A DNA stretch of 64,000 nucleotides from JAEUIE01 sp047602475 (GCA_047602475.1 JASGHE010000002.1:744001-808000); one strand, 5' to 3'; counted from the first letter of the stretch, positions 27,010 through 36,196 are shown. A program made the numbers and translations. Notes: generated from the letters alone by a model not told the origin.

Positions 27010-29103
27010 ATGGCTCTCGATGCCTACAGCCCCTGTTTGTGCGGAAGCGGCAAGAAGTTCAAATGGTGCTGTGCCCCTTTATATGAAGCGGTCGAGAAGG
27101 CCTTCGCTCAGGAACGGAACAAACAACACGCTGTCGCCTTGCAGCAAATGCAGGAACTGACCAAGCAGCACGCCCAAAATAGCGCCGTCTGGTGTTACCT
27201 TGCTGATCTGCACTTATTGCAGTCCAACCTCGAAGAAGCAGGCAAGGCGATTGCTGAGGCTCTGGCCCGCAATCCGCAGCATGCCAAGGCTCTCTATCTG
27301 AAGGCTGCCCTGCTTCATGAACGAGACCAGTTCCCTGAGGCCCTGATCGCCTATCGTCAGGCTGCTGATGCCTGTGACCCTTCCGCCCATGAGATGATGG
27401 CTGACATCCACATGGGAATCGCTCAGTGTGAGACCATTCGCAATCATCCTTTCGCAGCCAAGGCTGCGCTTGATGTGGCCCATCGCTGCATGCCCTCCAG
27501 CGAACCGATTCAGGAATATCTCAATCGATACTATGGAGTTACAAGTGAATACCCCTCCATCGTTCGCAAGAATCATCCCTTCAAGAAGATGATCAAGAAG
27601 GATGCGTTGCCTCTGGATGTGCAGCAGGCCACCCAGGGCGGCAAGCTGGGCAAGCTCCACCAACTCATGGAAGGGCTCGTCGCTCAACTCTCGTACGATC
27701 CTGCCTTCTTCTACAATTTGGGCCTCACCCGCGCCTGGGTCGGTGATGATCGTGGAGCCATTGAAGCACTCGATGAATATGTCAGACAAGCCACCAATGA
27801 ACAGGAAGCAGCCGAGGCCTGGTGCCTCGCTGACGCCATCAGACTAGATGGAGGAGCAGAATGCGAAAGCGACTATCCCCTCTACTTCGCCAGCTACGCT
27901 ATTCCCAATATCCGGGGCTTCGTGGAGAAGTTGCAGCACGATACCCGCGTGGTCGATGCCAATCAGAATCAGCAAGTCGTGCAGTTCAACCGCCTTGATC
28001 GAACGATGCCTGCTGCCAGTGAAACGCTGGCTACCTTTGATCTGCCCCGCATCCAGCTTCGTTTCCTTATCCATCTTGGTTCAGGGATGATGATGGTCTT
28101 CGCCCATGATGCCAAGGCTCTCGAACAGGGCAGGGCCGACTTTGAAGCCACCTATGGCAGCATGCTACAGTTCGAGAAGGAGTTCAAGCAACCCGGCACC
28201 TATATCCATGCATCCCAGCAGATCTTCGATATTCGCCTGCCTGCCGGCCTGACGCCTGAACACAGCGAACGTCTGCTCACCGAAAAGATGCGATCCTACT
28301 TCGAGGATCGCTGGTGCCAGCGACCGTTGCATTCGCTGAAGGGTAACTCGCCGGTCGATGCTGCGGGTCATCCTCATCTTCGACGAAAGCTGGTAGGGTG
28401 CATTCAACTGCTGGAACAACTACTGCAGGGGTTGCGAGTCAAGTTGCCCTACACGATGGATGATTTGCGCCACAAGCTGGGGTTGGATCAGGCTGTTGCT
28501 GCTGAGACTCCCGCTGTAGCAGGTGCTCCTCGTACCATCTCAGCGATGAATGCCGCCGAACTGGCTGCTCTCAATGCTGAAACGCTGAGTGATGATGATC
28601 TGCGTGCAGCGTTCACTTCCGCCAAGCGGCTCGATGCCAATGAACTGGCCGGCAAGTATGCCCTGGCTTTGATCAATCGGGCATCGGCGGCTCCGGGTCA
28701 GGATACCTTTATTTACGATCAGCACATCATCTTCCAACTGCTCGGCGAAGATCGTGTCGAACGGGCTTATGTTTCTACCTTGAAAGCCCTGGAACGAGAT
28801 TCCAAGCTCAACGCCGGCAAGCGCTCCATCGATTACCGCAAGCTGCGTCTCAAGGTGCTACTGGCCGGCAAACGAGTGCCCGAAGCCAAGGTCGATCTCG
28901 ACAAGCTGCTGGCGGAGAAGGGCGAAGACCTCGATCTGTTCGTCTTTGCCGTCGAAGAACTGCTCCGCTTTGGCCACAAGGACCTGGCTGGCAAGTACGC
29001 CGGCATGGGCAAGCTGATCGCTGCCAAGAAGAATGAACGTGACCGCTTCAGCTTCTTTGAAGAGATGCAGAAACGCTACGGCAGCGATTCGAAGACGAAC
29101 TAA
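27010..29103 (+). CDS. SEC-C motif and TPR protein, 697 aa
   Basis: Start ATG 27010 (MALDAYSPCLCGSGKKFKWCC). Residues 6-21 form a SEC-C zinc-binding motif (CxCGSGKKFKxCC), known from SecA C-termini and from standalone adaptor proteins. Residues about 30-160 and 230-270 are TPR-like helices (SAVWCYLADLHLLQSNLEEAGKAIAEALARNPQHAKALYL). The middle and C-terminal parts (about 280-690) have no motif I recognise; the C-terminal part is again helical repeat-like. No signal peptide: cytoplasmic scaffold or chaperone-associated role is inferred only. An in-frame ATG at 26989 lacks the family start. Confidence 0.8.
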   Translation: MALDAYSPCLCGSGKKFKWCCAPLYEAVEKAFAQERNKQHAVALQQMQELTKQHAQNSAVWCYLADLHLLQSNLEEAGKAIAEALARNPQHAKALYLKAALLHERDQFPEALIAYRQAADACDPSAHEMMADIHMGIAQCETIRNHPFAAKAALDVAHRCMPSSEPIQEYLNRYYGVTSEYPSIVRKNHPFKKMIKKDALPLDVQQATQGGKLGKLHQLMEGLVAQLSYDPAFFYNLGLTRAWVGDDRGAIEALDEYVRQATNEQEAAEAWCLADAIRLDGGAECESDYPLYFASYAIPNIRGFVEKLQHDTRVVDANQNQQVVQFNRLDRTMPAASETLATFDLPRIQLRFLIHLGSGMMMVFAHDAKALEQGRADFEATYGSMLQFEKEFKQPGTYIHASQQIFDIRLPAGLTPEHSERLLTEKMRSYFEDRWCQRPLHSLKGNSPVDAAGHPHLRRKLVGCIQLLEQLLQGLRVKLPYTMDDLRHKLGLDQAVAAETPAVAGAPRTISAMNAAELAALNAETLSDDDLRAAFTSAKRLDANELAGKYALALINRASAAPGQDTFIYDQHIIFQLLGEDRVERAYVSTLKALERDSKLNAGKRSIDYRKLRLKVLLAGKRVPEAKVDLDKLLAEKGEDLDLFVFAVEELLRFGHKDLAGKYAGMGKLIAAKKNERDRFSFFEEMQKRYGSDSKTN

Positions 29104-29106
29104 TAT

Positions 29107-29130
29107 AGCCGGGTTGCGTCAGCGCCCGGA
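29107..29130. repeat. REP-like palindrome, second copy
   Basis: AGCCGGGTTGCGTCAGCGCC followed by CGGA, an imperfect hairpin right after the SEC-C/TPR gene, related to the copies at 7366, 61196 and 61686. Confidence 0.5.
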
Positions 29131-29314
29131 GTTGCAACCGACTCCCCCTCTAATCACTACAGCCCGATCATCTTCCCACGCTTCTCAAAAGCGTGGCGAA
29201 ATAGTTCGACATTAACGCCATTTTCCCTCGCCACTTTGCCGATCAGTTAGAGTTTACTTTTGACCGATTGCCCCTCGCTTCCATACTTGCCATGGACGCT
29301 GGGGGAACAGCATC

Positions 29315-30121
29315 ATGCGACTGGCAGCGATCGATTATCATCTGCGAACTTCGGACGCCCGTCTGTGCGCTCAGGCTAAGGGTCTGGGTATCAGCGCCCT
29401 TGAACTGACGTATGGAACCCTGCTTACCGACCGCCGCTGGCTTAGCCATCACGATGGCACCACCCGATGGTACACCGCAGCGATGGCCATGGGGGTGGCT
29501 CTCGAATCGATTTCAGCCACGTTTGCCTACGAATGGTCACCGATTGATCGTAAGGGTCGGGTGGATGCAACTATCATTGATGCTGTTGCTGATCTGGTGG
29601 AAAAAGCTGCCTACATTGGTGCAGGTTGCGTGCATGTGCCCTGCCTGGAAGCTGCCCAGCCGGAGAACCCTGCCGACCTACGTCGTACGATTGAATACTT
29701 CTCGCCGGCTCTGGAAAAGGCTCGTGAACGAAGCCTGGCTCTGTGCCTGGAGACGAATTGGCCGGCTGAGCTTTCTCGAAGCGTCGCCGACCTCGATCCG
29801 CAGTTTCTGAAGATCAGTTTCGACGTCGGTAATGCCGTCGCCGTCGGTCGTGATCCTGTCGTTGATATCGAAACACTCGGGCCATCCTTGGGCCAACTCC
29901 GACTGCGTGATCGCCGGCGACACGAGATCTTTCGCAGCCTGCCGATCGGCCATGGCGATGTGAACTGGAGTGGCGTCCAGCAGCAGGTGCTCAAGCTATC
30001 CGAACGTCCGCAGATTGTGCTCGTCTCAATGGGTGGAGCATCGCTGGTGGAATCGTACGCCAGCTCGGTGAGGCTCCTCTACAACCTGCTCAGCGATCCA
30101 GTCTTCAGCCGAGTGGCGTAG
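29315..30121 (+). CDS. sugar phosphate isomerase/epimerase-like TIM-barrel protein
   Basis: 268 residues of the xylose-isomerase-like TIM-barrel family: LGISALELTYG, AAYIGAGCVHVPCLE, LALCLETNWPAEL (acidic metal ligand), ISFDVGNAVAVG and PIGHGDVNWSGV, which are the typical strand-end positions. No signal peptide, so it is cytoplasmic. Its upstream gap of about 210 bases contains no gene. The substrate cannot be read from the sequence. It converges on the XRE regulator with only 3 bases between stop codons. Confidence 0.8.
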   Translation: MRLAAIDYHLRTSDARLCAQAKGLGISALELTYGTLLTDRRWLSHHDGTTRWYTAAMAMGVALESISATFAYEWSPIDRKGRVDATIIDAVADLVEKAAYIGAGCVHVPCLEAAQPENPADLRRTIEYFSPALEKARERSLALCLETNWPAELSRSVADLDPQFLKISFDVGNAVAVGRDPVVDIETLGPSLGQLRLRDRRRHEIFRSLPIGHGDVNWSGVQQQVLKLSERPQIVLVSMGGASLVESYASSVRLLYNLLSDPVFSRVA

Positions 30122-30124
30122 TGC

Positions 30125-30883
30125 CTACTCTTCCCGCACCGGCTTCAGCTTTCTTAGCTGCTCCACCCGCAGTTTGAACTGATCGGCGCTGGCGGCGTAA
30201 GTAATGTTCCACCGCATGTTCACTACCGGCACCGTCGACCAGTCAGCGGCGGGATGACCCAGGCTGTCTGACTTCTCACTCTTGGTCGCCTTCTTGGTGA
30301 TGGTCAGTAGCGGGGCAGCTTGGGCCTGAGCCTCGACCAAGTGGCCGGCCTTGTGCAAACTCCGGGTCACATCAGCGAGCCAACCAAGCCGACCCAGCAC
30401 CCGAGCATCGCCAACCTCACGGGCAAAGGCCAACAGTAACCGGGATCGCCATCGGTTGGTCGCCAGTAGATAAGGCATCGATTCGACAATGTTCTTCGGA
30501 ACAAGATCGCCTTTAAGAATGACAGCCAGTAGTTGCTCGATGGGGCGAAACGCCCCGGGTACACGAAGCCCTTCCGTGGGCAGATCGTAAAGCCCCCAGT
30601 ATCGCAGTTCGCACTTCCAATCAGCAGCGTTGGTAGCCGGTTCTAATGAGCCCGTAATGAACCACTGAAGAGGCGCATCCAGGCAGCGGGCCAGTTCGGT
30701 CAGTTGTGCCAACGTGGGGTGCCGCCTGCCGCTCTCGAAGGCGGAGATTTCCCCTTGGCGAAGCTGGCAAAGATCAGCCAGTCCCTTCTGGGTCATTCCC
30801 TTTTGCTTGCGGGCGCGGGCTAAATGTTTGCCTGCCTCAATCCATTCAGGCAGATTTCCCAGCTCAATCGCTGCACTTGGCAT
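30125..30883 (-). CDS. XRE-family HTH regulator with ~180-residue C-terminal domain
   Basis: 252 residues from ATG 30883. HTH at about 15-75: LARARKQKGMTQKGLADLCQLRQGEISAFESGRRHPTLAQLTELARCLD. The remaining part (WKCELRYWGLYDLPTEG...SLLLAF...) is an uncharacterised effector or dimerisation domain. The gene is divergent from dnaA with a 312-base gap that contains three ATGCAAT repeats, so it could regulate itself or dnaA. A longer frame to 30955 lacks family support. Confidence 0.75.
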   Translation of the reverse strand: MPSAAIELGNLPEWIEAGKHLARARKQKGMTQKGLADLCQLRQGEISAFESGRRHPTLAQLTELARCLDAPLQWFITGSLEPATNAADWKCELRYWGLYDLPTEGLRVPGAFRPIEQLLAVILKGDLVPKNIVESMPYLLATNRWRSRLLLAFAREVGDARVLGRLGWLADVTRSLHKAGHLVEAQAQAAPLLTITKKATKSEKSDSLGHPAADWSTVPVVNMRWNITYAASADQFKLRVEQLRKLKPVREE

Positions 30884-30936
30884 ATTCCGAATCTTTCTGC
30901 TTGGCAAAGGGGGGCGAAAGACAGTAAGATAACGAG

Positions 30937-31002
30937 ATGCAATCATGGATCGCATGACGCGATGCTTATAGCATTATGCAATGGACCATCGCAAGATGCA
31001 AT
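30937..31002. promoter_or_regulatory. three ATGCAAT repeats in the XRE-dnaA divergent gap
   Basis: Exact ATGCAAT occurs at 30937-30943, 30976-30982 and 30996-31002, i.e. spaced 39 and 20 bases, close to whole turns of the helix. A palindrome GCATGACGCGATGC lies at 30952-30965. I read these as possible operator sites for the XRE protein; they are not classical DnaA boxes. Confidence 0.3.
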
Positions 31003-31195
31003 AGTGATTGTGAGCGGGTTTTTCCGCTTTGCCCAGCCCTGTGAAAGAGCCAGTGGTGGGAAGGATTCTTTAGTTATCGGTGGAACCGAGCAGGCAACTT
31101 AACCAGGGATCGGAGCAGAGGAGAGAGCCCGGAGCACCCAACAACTTCGGATACTGTGCATGCCCTTGGCGTGCCTCTCTACAAGTGCCACGGAT

Positions 31196-32686
31196 ATGAG
31201 CACGACACAACTCGTCAACCGCCCCCACCCGGCCTCTCTCGATGCGCTCTCGACGCTGTTAGCCCATCGTCTAGGTACTGCCCGGTACGAGGTCTGGTTC
31301 AGCCGCAGCCGCATGATCATGAACGGCGGGATGCTCACCGTCTACGTCCCCGCTCAATTCCACAAAGACCGCATTTCCAAGAACTTCATGGAACCTCTAC
31401 GGGAAGTCGCCCTGGAAGTCCTAGGCACCATGCCGGATATCCAGATTGCGCTTGATCCCGAAGGGGCCATTCTGCCCGCCACGGTTCAGGCAGTTCAGCA
31501 GGAAGAACCGGCCAGTATACGATCCACTGGTGTGGATCGTTCACCCATCGTCAAGGAGGAAAGACCGATGAACGCGCGAATGGACGCAGTGCTATGTGGT
31601 GAACCACTCTCTTCGCCGAGTCCGATGAGACCGGCCCGCCAGCCTCGGCAATGGAAACAGTTCGACGACTTCGTGGTCGGCCCCTGCAACCGCCTCGCCT
31701 ACCAGGGCATCCTCAACCTGATGCAGGATGTCGAACACGCCCCCCGCATCGTCACCCTGTTTGGCCCTTCAGGCGTTGGCAAGACCCATCTCCTCGAAGG
31801 CCTCTTTACCTCACTGAAGAAACAGCTTCACGGCAGCAGCGTGATCTACCTCTCCGCAGAGGATTTCACCAACCGCTTCCTTGGCTCCCTCAACGGCAAC
31901 CAGATGGGCAGCTTCCGCCGACAGTTCCGCGATGCAGCCGCTCTGCTTATCGATGATGTTCACTTCCTCGCCGGCAAAAAGTCATCCCAGGAAGAGTTCA
32001 TCCACACCATCGATACACTCTCCCGGCATGGCCACCCGGTAGTCCTCACCTGCGATCGCCATCCCAAGATGCTGGCTGAGACGATGCCGCTCCTCGCTGA
32101 TCGTCTCATCGGTGGTGGCTGCTGGCCAATGGAACTCCCCGACAAGCTCACCCGCCTCAATATGCTGCAGGCCAAGGGCGAGAAGATGAACCTGACACTG
32201 CCCAAGGACGCCATGCAGTTCCTGGCCGAGCGGATGCGGGGCAATGTCCGCGAACTCGAAGGGGTGCTGCATACCGTTCGCCATTATGCTCAGGTGCATC
32301 AGACGCCACTCACCTTGTCAATGGTGCGTGAAGCAGTCGCCAATCAGTTCCCCGAACAGGGCAAGGTCACCACGTTGCCCCAACTGGAACAACTGGTCTG
32401 CAAACAACTGGGAATCGAACCCAAACGGCTGCACGAAAACAGCCGAGCACGAGCGGTGAGCTACCCACGCATGCTGGTGATGTTCCTGGCCCGTCGCATG
32501 GCTGGCGCCAGCTACAACGAGATTGGCCATTTCTATGGAGCCAAGAGCCACACCACTGCCATCGCCGCCGAGCGCAAGGTGGCGAAGATGCTCGAAGAAG
32601 ACGCACCGCTGTTTGCGAACATCGACCGCTGTCCGGTGCGTGACATCATCGAAGCGGTCGAACGGGAGGTGTTTCGGGTGACCTGA
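31196..32686 (+). CDS. dnaA: chromosomal replication initiator DnaA-like protein
   Basis: 496 residues from ATG 31196. Domain I is at about 5-80 (LSTLLAHRLGTARYEVWFSRSRMI), linker at 80-155, and the AAA+ domain has Walker A GPSGVGKTH (190-198), Walker B ALLIDDVHFLAGK, and a sensor region ADRLIGGGCWPMELPD. The C-terminal domain IV contains SYPRMLVMFLARRM and the signature GAKSHTTAIAA, which departs from the usual GGRDHTTVLHA. It opens the replication origin in other bacteria. No dnaN or origin-like DnaA-box cluster is adjacent, so it may be a second or relocated copy. A terminator follows at 32735. Confidence 0.88.
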   Translation: MSTTQLVNRPHPASLDALSTLLAHRLGTARYEVWFSRSRMIMNGGMLTVYVPAQFHKDRISKNFMEPLREVALEVLGTMPDIQIALDPEGAILPATVQAVQQEEPASIRSTGVDRSPIVKEERPMNARMDAVLCGEPLSSPSPMRPARQPRQWKQFDDFVVGPCNRLAYQGILNLMQDVEHAPRIVTLFGPSGVGKTHLLEGLFTSLKKQLHGSSVIYLSAEDFTNRFLGSLNGNQMGSFRRQFRDAAALLIDDVHFLAGKKSSQEEFIHTIDTLSRHGHPVVLTCDRHPKMLAETMPLLADRLIGGGCWPMELPDKLTRLNMLQAKGEKMNLTLPKDAMQFLAERMRGNVRELEGVLHTVRHYAQVHQTPLTLSMVREAVANQFPEQGKVTTLPQLEQLVCKQLGIEPKRLHENSRARAVSYPRMLVMFLARRMAGASYNEIGHFYGAKSHTTAIAAERKVAKMLEEDAPLFANIDRCPVRDIIEAVEREVFRVT

Positions 32687-32734
32687 GACACTTCTCAAGG
32701 GGGGGGCGATCCAGCAATTCTGAAATCAACTCTG

Positions 32735-32767
32735 ACACGACTACGGTATTCTGTAGTCGTGTTTTTT
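32735..32767 (+). terminator. rho-independent terminator after dnaA
   Basis: ACACGACTAC and GTAGTCGTGT form a perfect 10-bp stem with an 8-base loop, followed by TTTTT. It lies about 50 bases after the dnaA stop. Confidence 0.9.
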
Positions 32768-32792
32768 ATGACACCCATCAGAGTGTTTGCAG

Positions 32793-33428
32793 ATGAAGTC
32801 ACAGCGCATCACAGGGGCAGAGATCAAGGCTTTCGAGCCTATCCAACGATGCGTTTGGGGTGCCATCTGTGCCGAGGCGTTGACCCGGCTTTACTCCGAC
32901 TATTTCCAAAAACTATTTGAGACGGATACTGCATACTCACTGGTTTGGAGTTACGTTTCGTCAGGCACCGTTGATCTGAAGGAAACGAAGAGGTATTTGA
33001 GGAAATGCTCTCGGCTCAGCAAGTCGAGCGAAGCTTACGAATACGGCTTGCCGAACAGCATGCTGGGCGGTCTCGTGGGCGAACTGCTGTCTCTGACGGG
33101 TGACTCGGTGATCGACTGCATTGGTCAATGCGGCCGTCTTTACCCTCAGATCCTCTTTTTCAACAAAGGCATCGACGACAGGATAATCGGGCTGAATCCC
33201 AGGCATATTGATAACCTGACATCTCAGTATCATGCATTCACAAGGTCGGTGCTGCGTGCTGTAGTGCGGAACAAGACAAACCATAGCCGAGAGAACTATC
33301 TGTCTCGTCTAAGGTTAGACGCTTCTGCATTCAAACTTCCCCGGGGCCTCTATCTTCAAAAGCCATCGACAACAGGAAGACCAAATCACGCCGTCCCGGT
33401 TCATGAATTGCGAAAGGCCGGCATCTAA
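32793..33428 (+). CDS. hypothetical protein, 211 aa
   Basis: Not recognised with confidence. The start ATG 32793 (MKSQRITGAEIKAFEPIQR) is preferred to 32787. The protein is soluble, mostly helical, with a Trp/Cys-containing helix (CVWGAICAEALTRLYSDYFQ) and a VWSYVSSGTVDLKETKRYL segment that loosely recalls the DUF416 layout. Codon use is somewhat AT-richer than that of its neighbours. It lies between the dnaA terminator and a secreted TIM-barrel gene. Confidence 0.55.
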   Translation: MKSQRITGAEIKAFEPIQRCVWGAICAEALTRLYSDYFQKLFETDTAYSLVWSYVSSGTVDLKETKRYLRKCSRLSKSSEAYEYGLPNSMLGGLVGELLSLTGDSVIDCIGQCGRLYPQILFFNKGIDDRIIGLNPRHIDNLTSQYHAFTRSVLRAVVRNKTNHSRENYLSRLRLDASAFKLPRGLYLQKPSTTGRPNHAVPVHELRKAGI

Positions 33429-33443
33429 CATTAGGAGTTTACC

Positions 33444-34310
33444 GTGCTGCTTCAGTTAGCTCTTCTTCTCCTGCTCGAACCACCCAAAGACCTCTTCCGT
33501 CAGGACAATCTCGTCGCCTGGTGCGTCGTTCCGTTTGATTCCAAAGACCGTAGCCCCGCGGAACGGGTGGCGATGCTGAAGAAGCTCGGCATCAAGCGTT
33601 TCGCCTATGACTGGCGTGATAAACATCTGCCGACGTTCGAGACCGAAGTGAAGTTGCTAATCAAAGAAGGTATCCAGCTACAGTCGGTCTGGTTCCCAGC
33701 GACGCTGAATAAAGATGCCGAAACGATCCTAGACATTCTGAAACGCAACAAGATGGTAACAGAACTCTGGGTGTCGCTGGACGATCCCAAAGGGGCAGAT
33801 GATGCTACCAAAGTAAAACAAGCTGTCGCTATCCTCAAACCGCTGGTGGAAGCAGCCGAGACTGCCGGCTGTTCGATCTGTCTCTATAACCACGGCGGAT
33901 GGATGGGTGATCCCAAAAACTTGCGTGCTATCGAACTATCACTCGACTCCAACAAGGTCGGCCTGATTTTCAATCTTCATCACGGCCATGCTTATATCAA
34001 CAACTTTTCAGCCGTGATGACGCTCCTCAAACCCTATCTGAAATGTGTCACCCTCAACGGCATGGTGCCCAAGGGCGACCAAGTGGGGAAGAAAATCCTC
34101 CCCATCGGCGCGGGCACCGAAGACCTGAAACTCCTCAAGATTATTCAGGAGAGCGGCTACACCGGCCCCATTGCCATCCTGGGCCACGTTCACGAAGTCG
34201 ATGTCGAAGAACGGCTTAGGGACAATCTCGACGGCCTGAACTGGCTCAAAGCCCAATTAACCGGTCGTCCGGCTGGGCCGAAACCGATCAACCGCACCTA
34301 TCGTCCCTAA
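33444..34310 (+). CDS. secreted sugar phosphate isomerase/epimerase-like TIM-barrel protein
   Basis: 288 residues with a short hydrophobic N-terminus (MLLQLALLLLLEPPKDLF), a likely signal peptide. The xylose-isomerase-like barrel is shown by MLKKLGIKRFAYDWRD, GCSICLYNHGGWMGDP (the E/H ligand strand), KVGLIFNLHHGH and GYTGPIAILGHVHEVDVEERL. The C-terminal region ends in a Pro/Arg tail. Exported members of this family are common in planctomycetes and are assumed to act on sugars. The start overlaps no other gene; it follows the hypothetical gene by 15 bases. Confidence 0.8.
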   Translation: MLLQLALLLLLEPPKDLFRQDNLVAWCVVPFDSKDRSPAERVAMLKKLGIKRFAYDWRDKHLPTFETEVKLLIKEGIQLQSVWFPATLNKDAETILDILKRNKMVTELWVSLDDPKGADDATKVKQAVAILKPLVEAAETAGCSICLYNHGGWMGDPKNLRAIELSLDSNKVGLIFNLHHGHAYINNFSAVMTLLKPYLKCVTLNGMVPKGDQVGKKILPIGAGTEDLKLLKIIQESGYTGPIAILGHVHEVDVEERLRDNLDGLNWLKAQLTGRPAGPKPINRTYRP

Positions 34311-34388
34311 AGACTTGCCCTCAGGTCGTCGATTATCTATTGTTCAAGGTACGAACATGATTGCTGACTAGCGTGTCAGCAATATGCA

Positions 34389-34471
34389 GCCGAAGTGGCG
34401 GAATGGCAGACGCGACGGATTCAAAATCCGTTACTCGCAAGAGTGTGTGGGTTCAAGTCCCTCCTTCGGCA
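34389..34471 (+). tRNA. tRNA-Leu (anticodon CAA)
   Basis: Acceptor stem GCCGAAG/CTTCGGC closes perfectly. Anticodon stem ACGGA/TCCGT holds the loop TTCAAAA, giving anticodon CAA (Leu, UUG). A long variable arm (TACTCGCAAGAGTGT) is typical for Leu, and the T arm is GTGGGTTCAAGTCCCTC. The discriminator base is A and no CCA is encoded. Confidence 0.95.
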
Positions 34472-34484
34472 CTCTCTCAACGAT

Positions 34485-34523
34485 AAAGCCCACCCTTTGC
34501 CAAGGGTGGGCTTTATTCTTTTT
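34485..34523 (+). terminator. rho-independent terminator of the tRNA-Leu transcript
   Basis: AAAGCCCACCCTT pairs with AAGGGTGGGCTTT around a short loop, followed by ATTCTTTTT. It lies 14 bases after the tRNA. Confidence 0.9.
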
Positions 34524-34535
34524 AGTCGCCAACCA

Positions 34536-34560
34536 TCACGCGGAGCGTGATGTCTACCAT
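34536..34560. repeat. CACGCGGAGCGTGA-type palindrome
   Basis: TCACGCGGAGCGTGA followed by TGTCTACCAT, a second copy of the repeat at 25223-25248, placed at the 3' end of the minus-strand PQQ gene. Confidence 0.65.
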
Positions 34561-34562
34561 CA

Positions 34563-35948
34563 TTACTGTTCCATCGATGCGCTGATGATCTCAGAATCAT
34601 TCCGTGCAAAGATATGCCGATTGGCACACGCCGGGTGAGACCAGACCACGGTGCGGCCACGGGCATCATGGGTCGGTTCAAACATCTTGAAGCGGCCCAG
34701 TTCTTCGTACTTCTCCGGGGTCAGCTTGGCTTTGATGACATAGCCCTGGTCGTTGAAGAGCAGGAACTCATCGCTGTTATCGCCCAGTTGAATCAGGAAG
34801 GCGTTGCCACAATCGATCTCACGAACTGGACGTTTCGACTTCCGCTGCTTGTCATCGAGAATGGGATCAAAGGTCTGCCACTTCACCTTGCCATCCTCAG
34901 CGTCGCAGCACATCAGGTGCCCCTGCATATCGACGCCGTAGAGATGCCCCTTGTTGTAAGCCGGCGTAGCCATCAGGGCGGTCAGGCCTTTCGGTGCCTT
35001 GGCCATGCTTCCTTCCACTTGCCATTGCACGCTGGGGGTGGGGGTATCTTTATTCAACTTCAGCATCAATGGGCCATGATACACCGTGGTGACGAAAAGC
35101 TTGTCTGCGTCTACCACCCTGGGCATCACAATAGAAACAGCTGGGCGGTCGACTTTGCCGTCAGCGGGGTATTTGTGCGTCCAAAGCACCTTGCCCGTCT
35201 TCGGATCGAGACTATTAACCGTTTCCGACAACCAGATGATGAGGTGGTTGGTGCCAGCGACATTCATCAGAATCGGAGGAGCGTAACCGACCTCTTCAGA
35301 GTTCAGCCCCTTCCACATTTCCTTGCCAGTAGTTTTGTCGAATGCGACGACAGCCGAGTCTTTGCCGCCGACGAGGGTCAGGATCAGGTCACCCACGATC
35401 AGCGGATGAGCGGAGTAGCCCCACACCGGCGAGGCGGTGTTGTATTCTTTGGTGAGGTCTTTCGTCCAGATCGGCTTGCCGGTGTTGACATCCAGGCAGA
35501 AGAAGTGCCCCATCGCCCCGATGCAATAGACTCGATCCTTCTCGATGACCGGCGTCACTCGGGGCCCATTCGGGTACGAGAGCTTGTACTTGGCGGGGAA
35601 CTTGTAGTTCCAGATTTCCTTGCCAGTCTTTTCATCGAGACAGAGTAGCCTCTCGAAACCGGGGATGCCTTCTTTGGTGGGGCGAACATTGTTGCCTTCC
35701 TTATCCTTCTCTCGATCCCAGTCCATCACGAAGACCTTGCCATCAGCGACCGCCGGGCCAGCATAGCCTTTCCCCAGCGGGGTACGCCATTTGACGTTCA
35801 AGCCTTTCTCAGGAAACTTCTCAAGCAGCCCTTTATCGCGCCACACGCCATCACGCTTGGGGCCAAGCCATTGCGGCCAATCGTTCGCGTGCAAAGAGAC
35901 GAGGAAGCCGACTGATAACGACAACACCATCAGATAACGAATCAACAT
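34563..35948 (-). CDS. secreted PQQ-type beta-propeller repeat protein
   Basis: 461 residues with a signal peptide (MLIRYLMVLSLSVGFLVSLHA), then NDWPQWLGPKRDGVW, the N-terminal DWPxxxGPxRDG start of this planctomycete family. Several propeller blades show the PQQ-like pattern: VFVMDWDREKDKEG, LLCLDEKTGKEIWNYKF, FCLDVNTGKPIWTKDL, AVVAFDKTTGKEMWKGL, VNSLDPKTGKVLWTHKY, MCCDAEDGKVKWQTF. Function is unknown; the blades need not bind PQQ. Related genes are at 40124-41334 and 57000-58502. Confidence 0.85.
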   Translation of the reverse strand: MLIRYLMVLSLSVGFLVSLHANDWPQWLGPKRDGVWRDKGLLEKFPEKGLNVKWRTPLGKGYAGPAVADGKVFVMDWDREKDKEGNNVRPTKEGIPGFERLLCLDEKTGKEIWNYKFPAKYKLSYPNGPRVTPVIEKDRVYCIGAMGHFFCLDVNTGKPIWTKDLTKEYNTASPVWGYSAHPLIVGDLILTLVGGKDSAVVAFDKTTGKEMWKGLNSEEVGYAPPILMNVAGTNHLIIWLSETVNSLDPKTGKVLWTHKYPADGKVDRPAVSIVMPRVVDADKLFVTTVYHGPLMLKLNKDTPTPSVQWQVEGSMAKAPKGLTALMATPAYNKGHLYGVDMQGHLMCCDAEDGKVKWQTFDPILDDKQRKSKRPVREIDCGNAFLIQLGDNSDEFLLFNDQGYVIKAKLTPEKYEELGRFKMFEPTHDARGRTVVWSHPACANRHIFARNDSEIISASMEQ

Positions 35949-36111
35949 GCTGATATCCTTGATCAGGACAACGGGAGACGTGAATGCTGTTAGGATAGGT
36001 TGTACTTATGAGGCTGTCTTGTACCGGATGAGTGGAGATGCCCAGAATGAGGGGCTTTTAAGAGATGGTACGTAGATGAGAACTAGTGTGTCTAATGTAA
36101 TAATTAACCAG

Positions 36112-36196
36112 CGGAGGGGATGAGATTCGAACTCATGAACGCTCGCGCGTCTCCGGTTTTCAAGACCGGTGCAATCAACCGCTCTGCCACCCCTCC
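36112..36196 (-). tRNA. tRNA-Ser (anticodon TGA)
   Basis: On the minus strand GGAGGGG pairs with CCCCTCC. Anticodon stem CCGGT/ACCGG encloses CTTGAAA, giving TGA (Ser, UCA). The long variable arm (GACGCGCGAGCGTTC) and T loop GTTCGAATC are clear. The discriminator is G and no CCA is encoded. Confidence 0.95.

Noticed and set aside
31000..33000. Replication origin beside dnaA
   Set aside because: No cluster of TTATCCACA-like boxes or AT-rich unwinding segment seen in the flanks.
34614..35648. Plus-strand open frame of 344 residues
   Set aside because: Antisense of the PQQ propeller gene, no family features.
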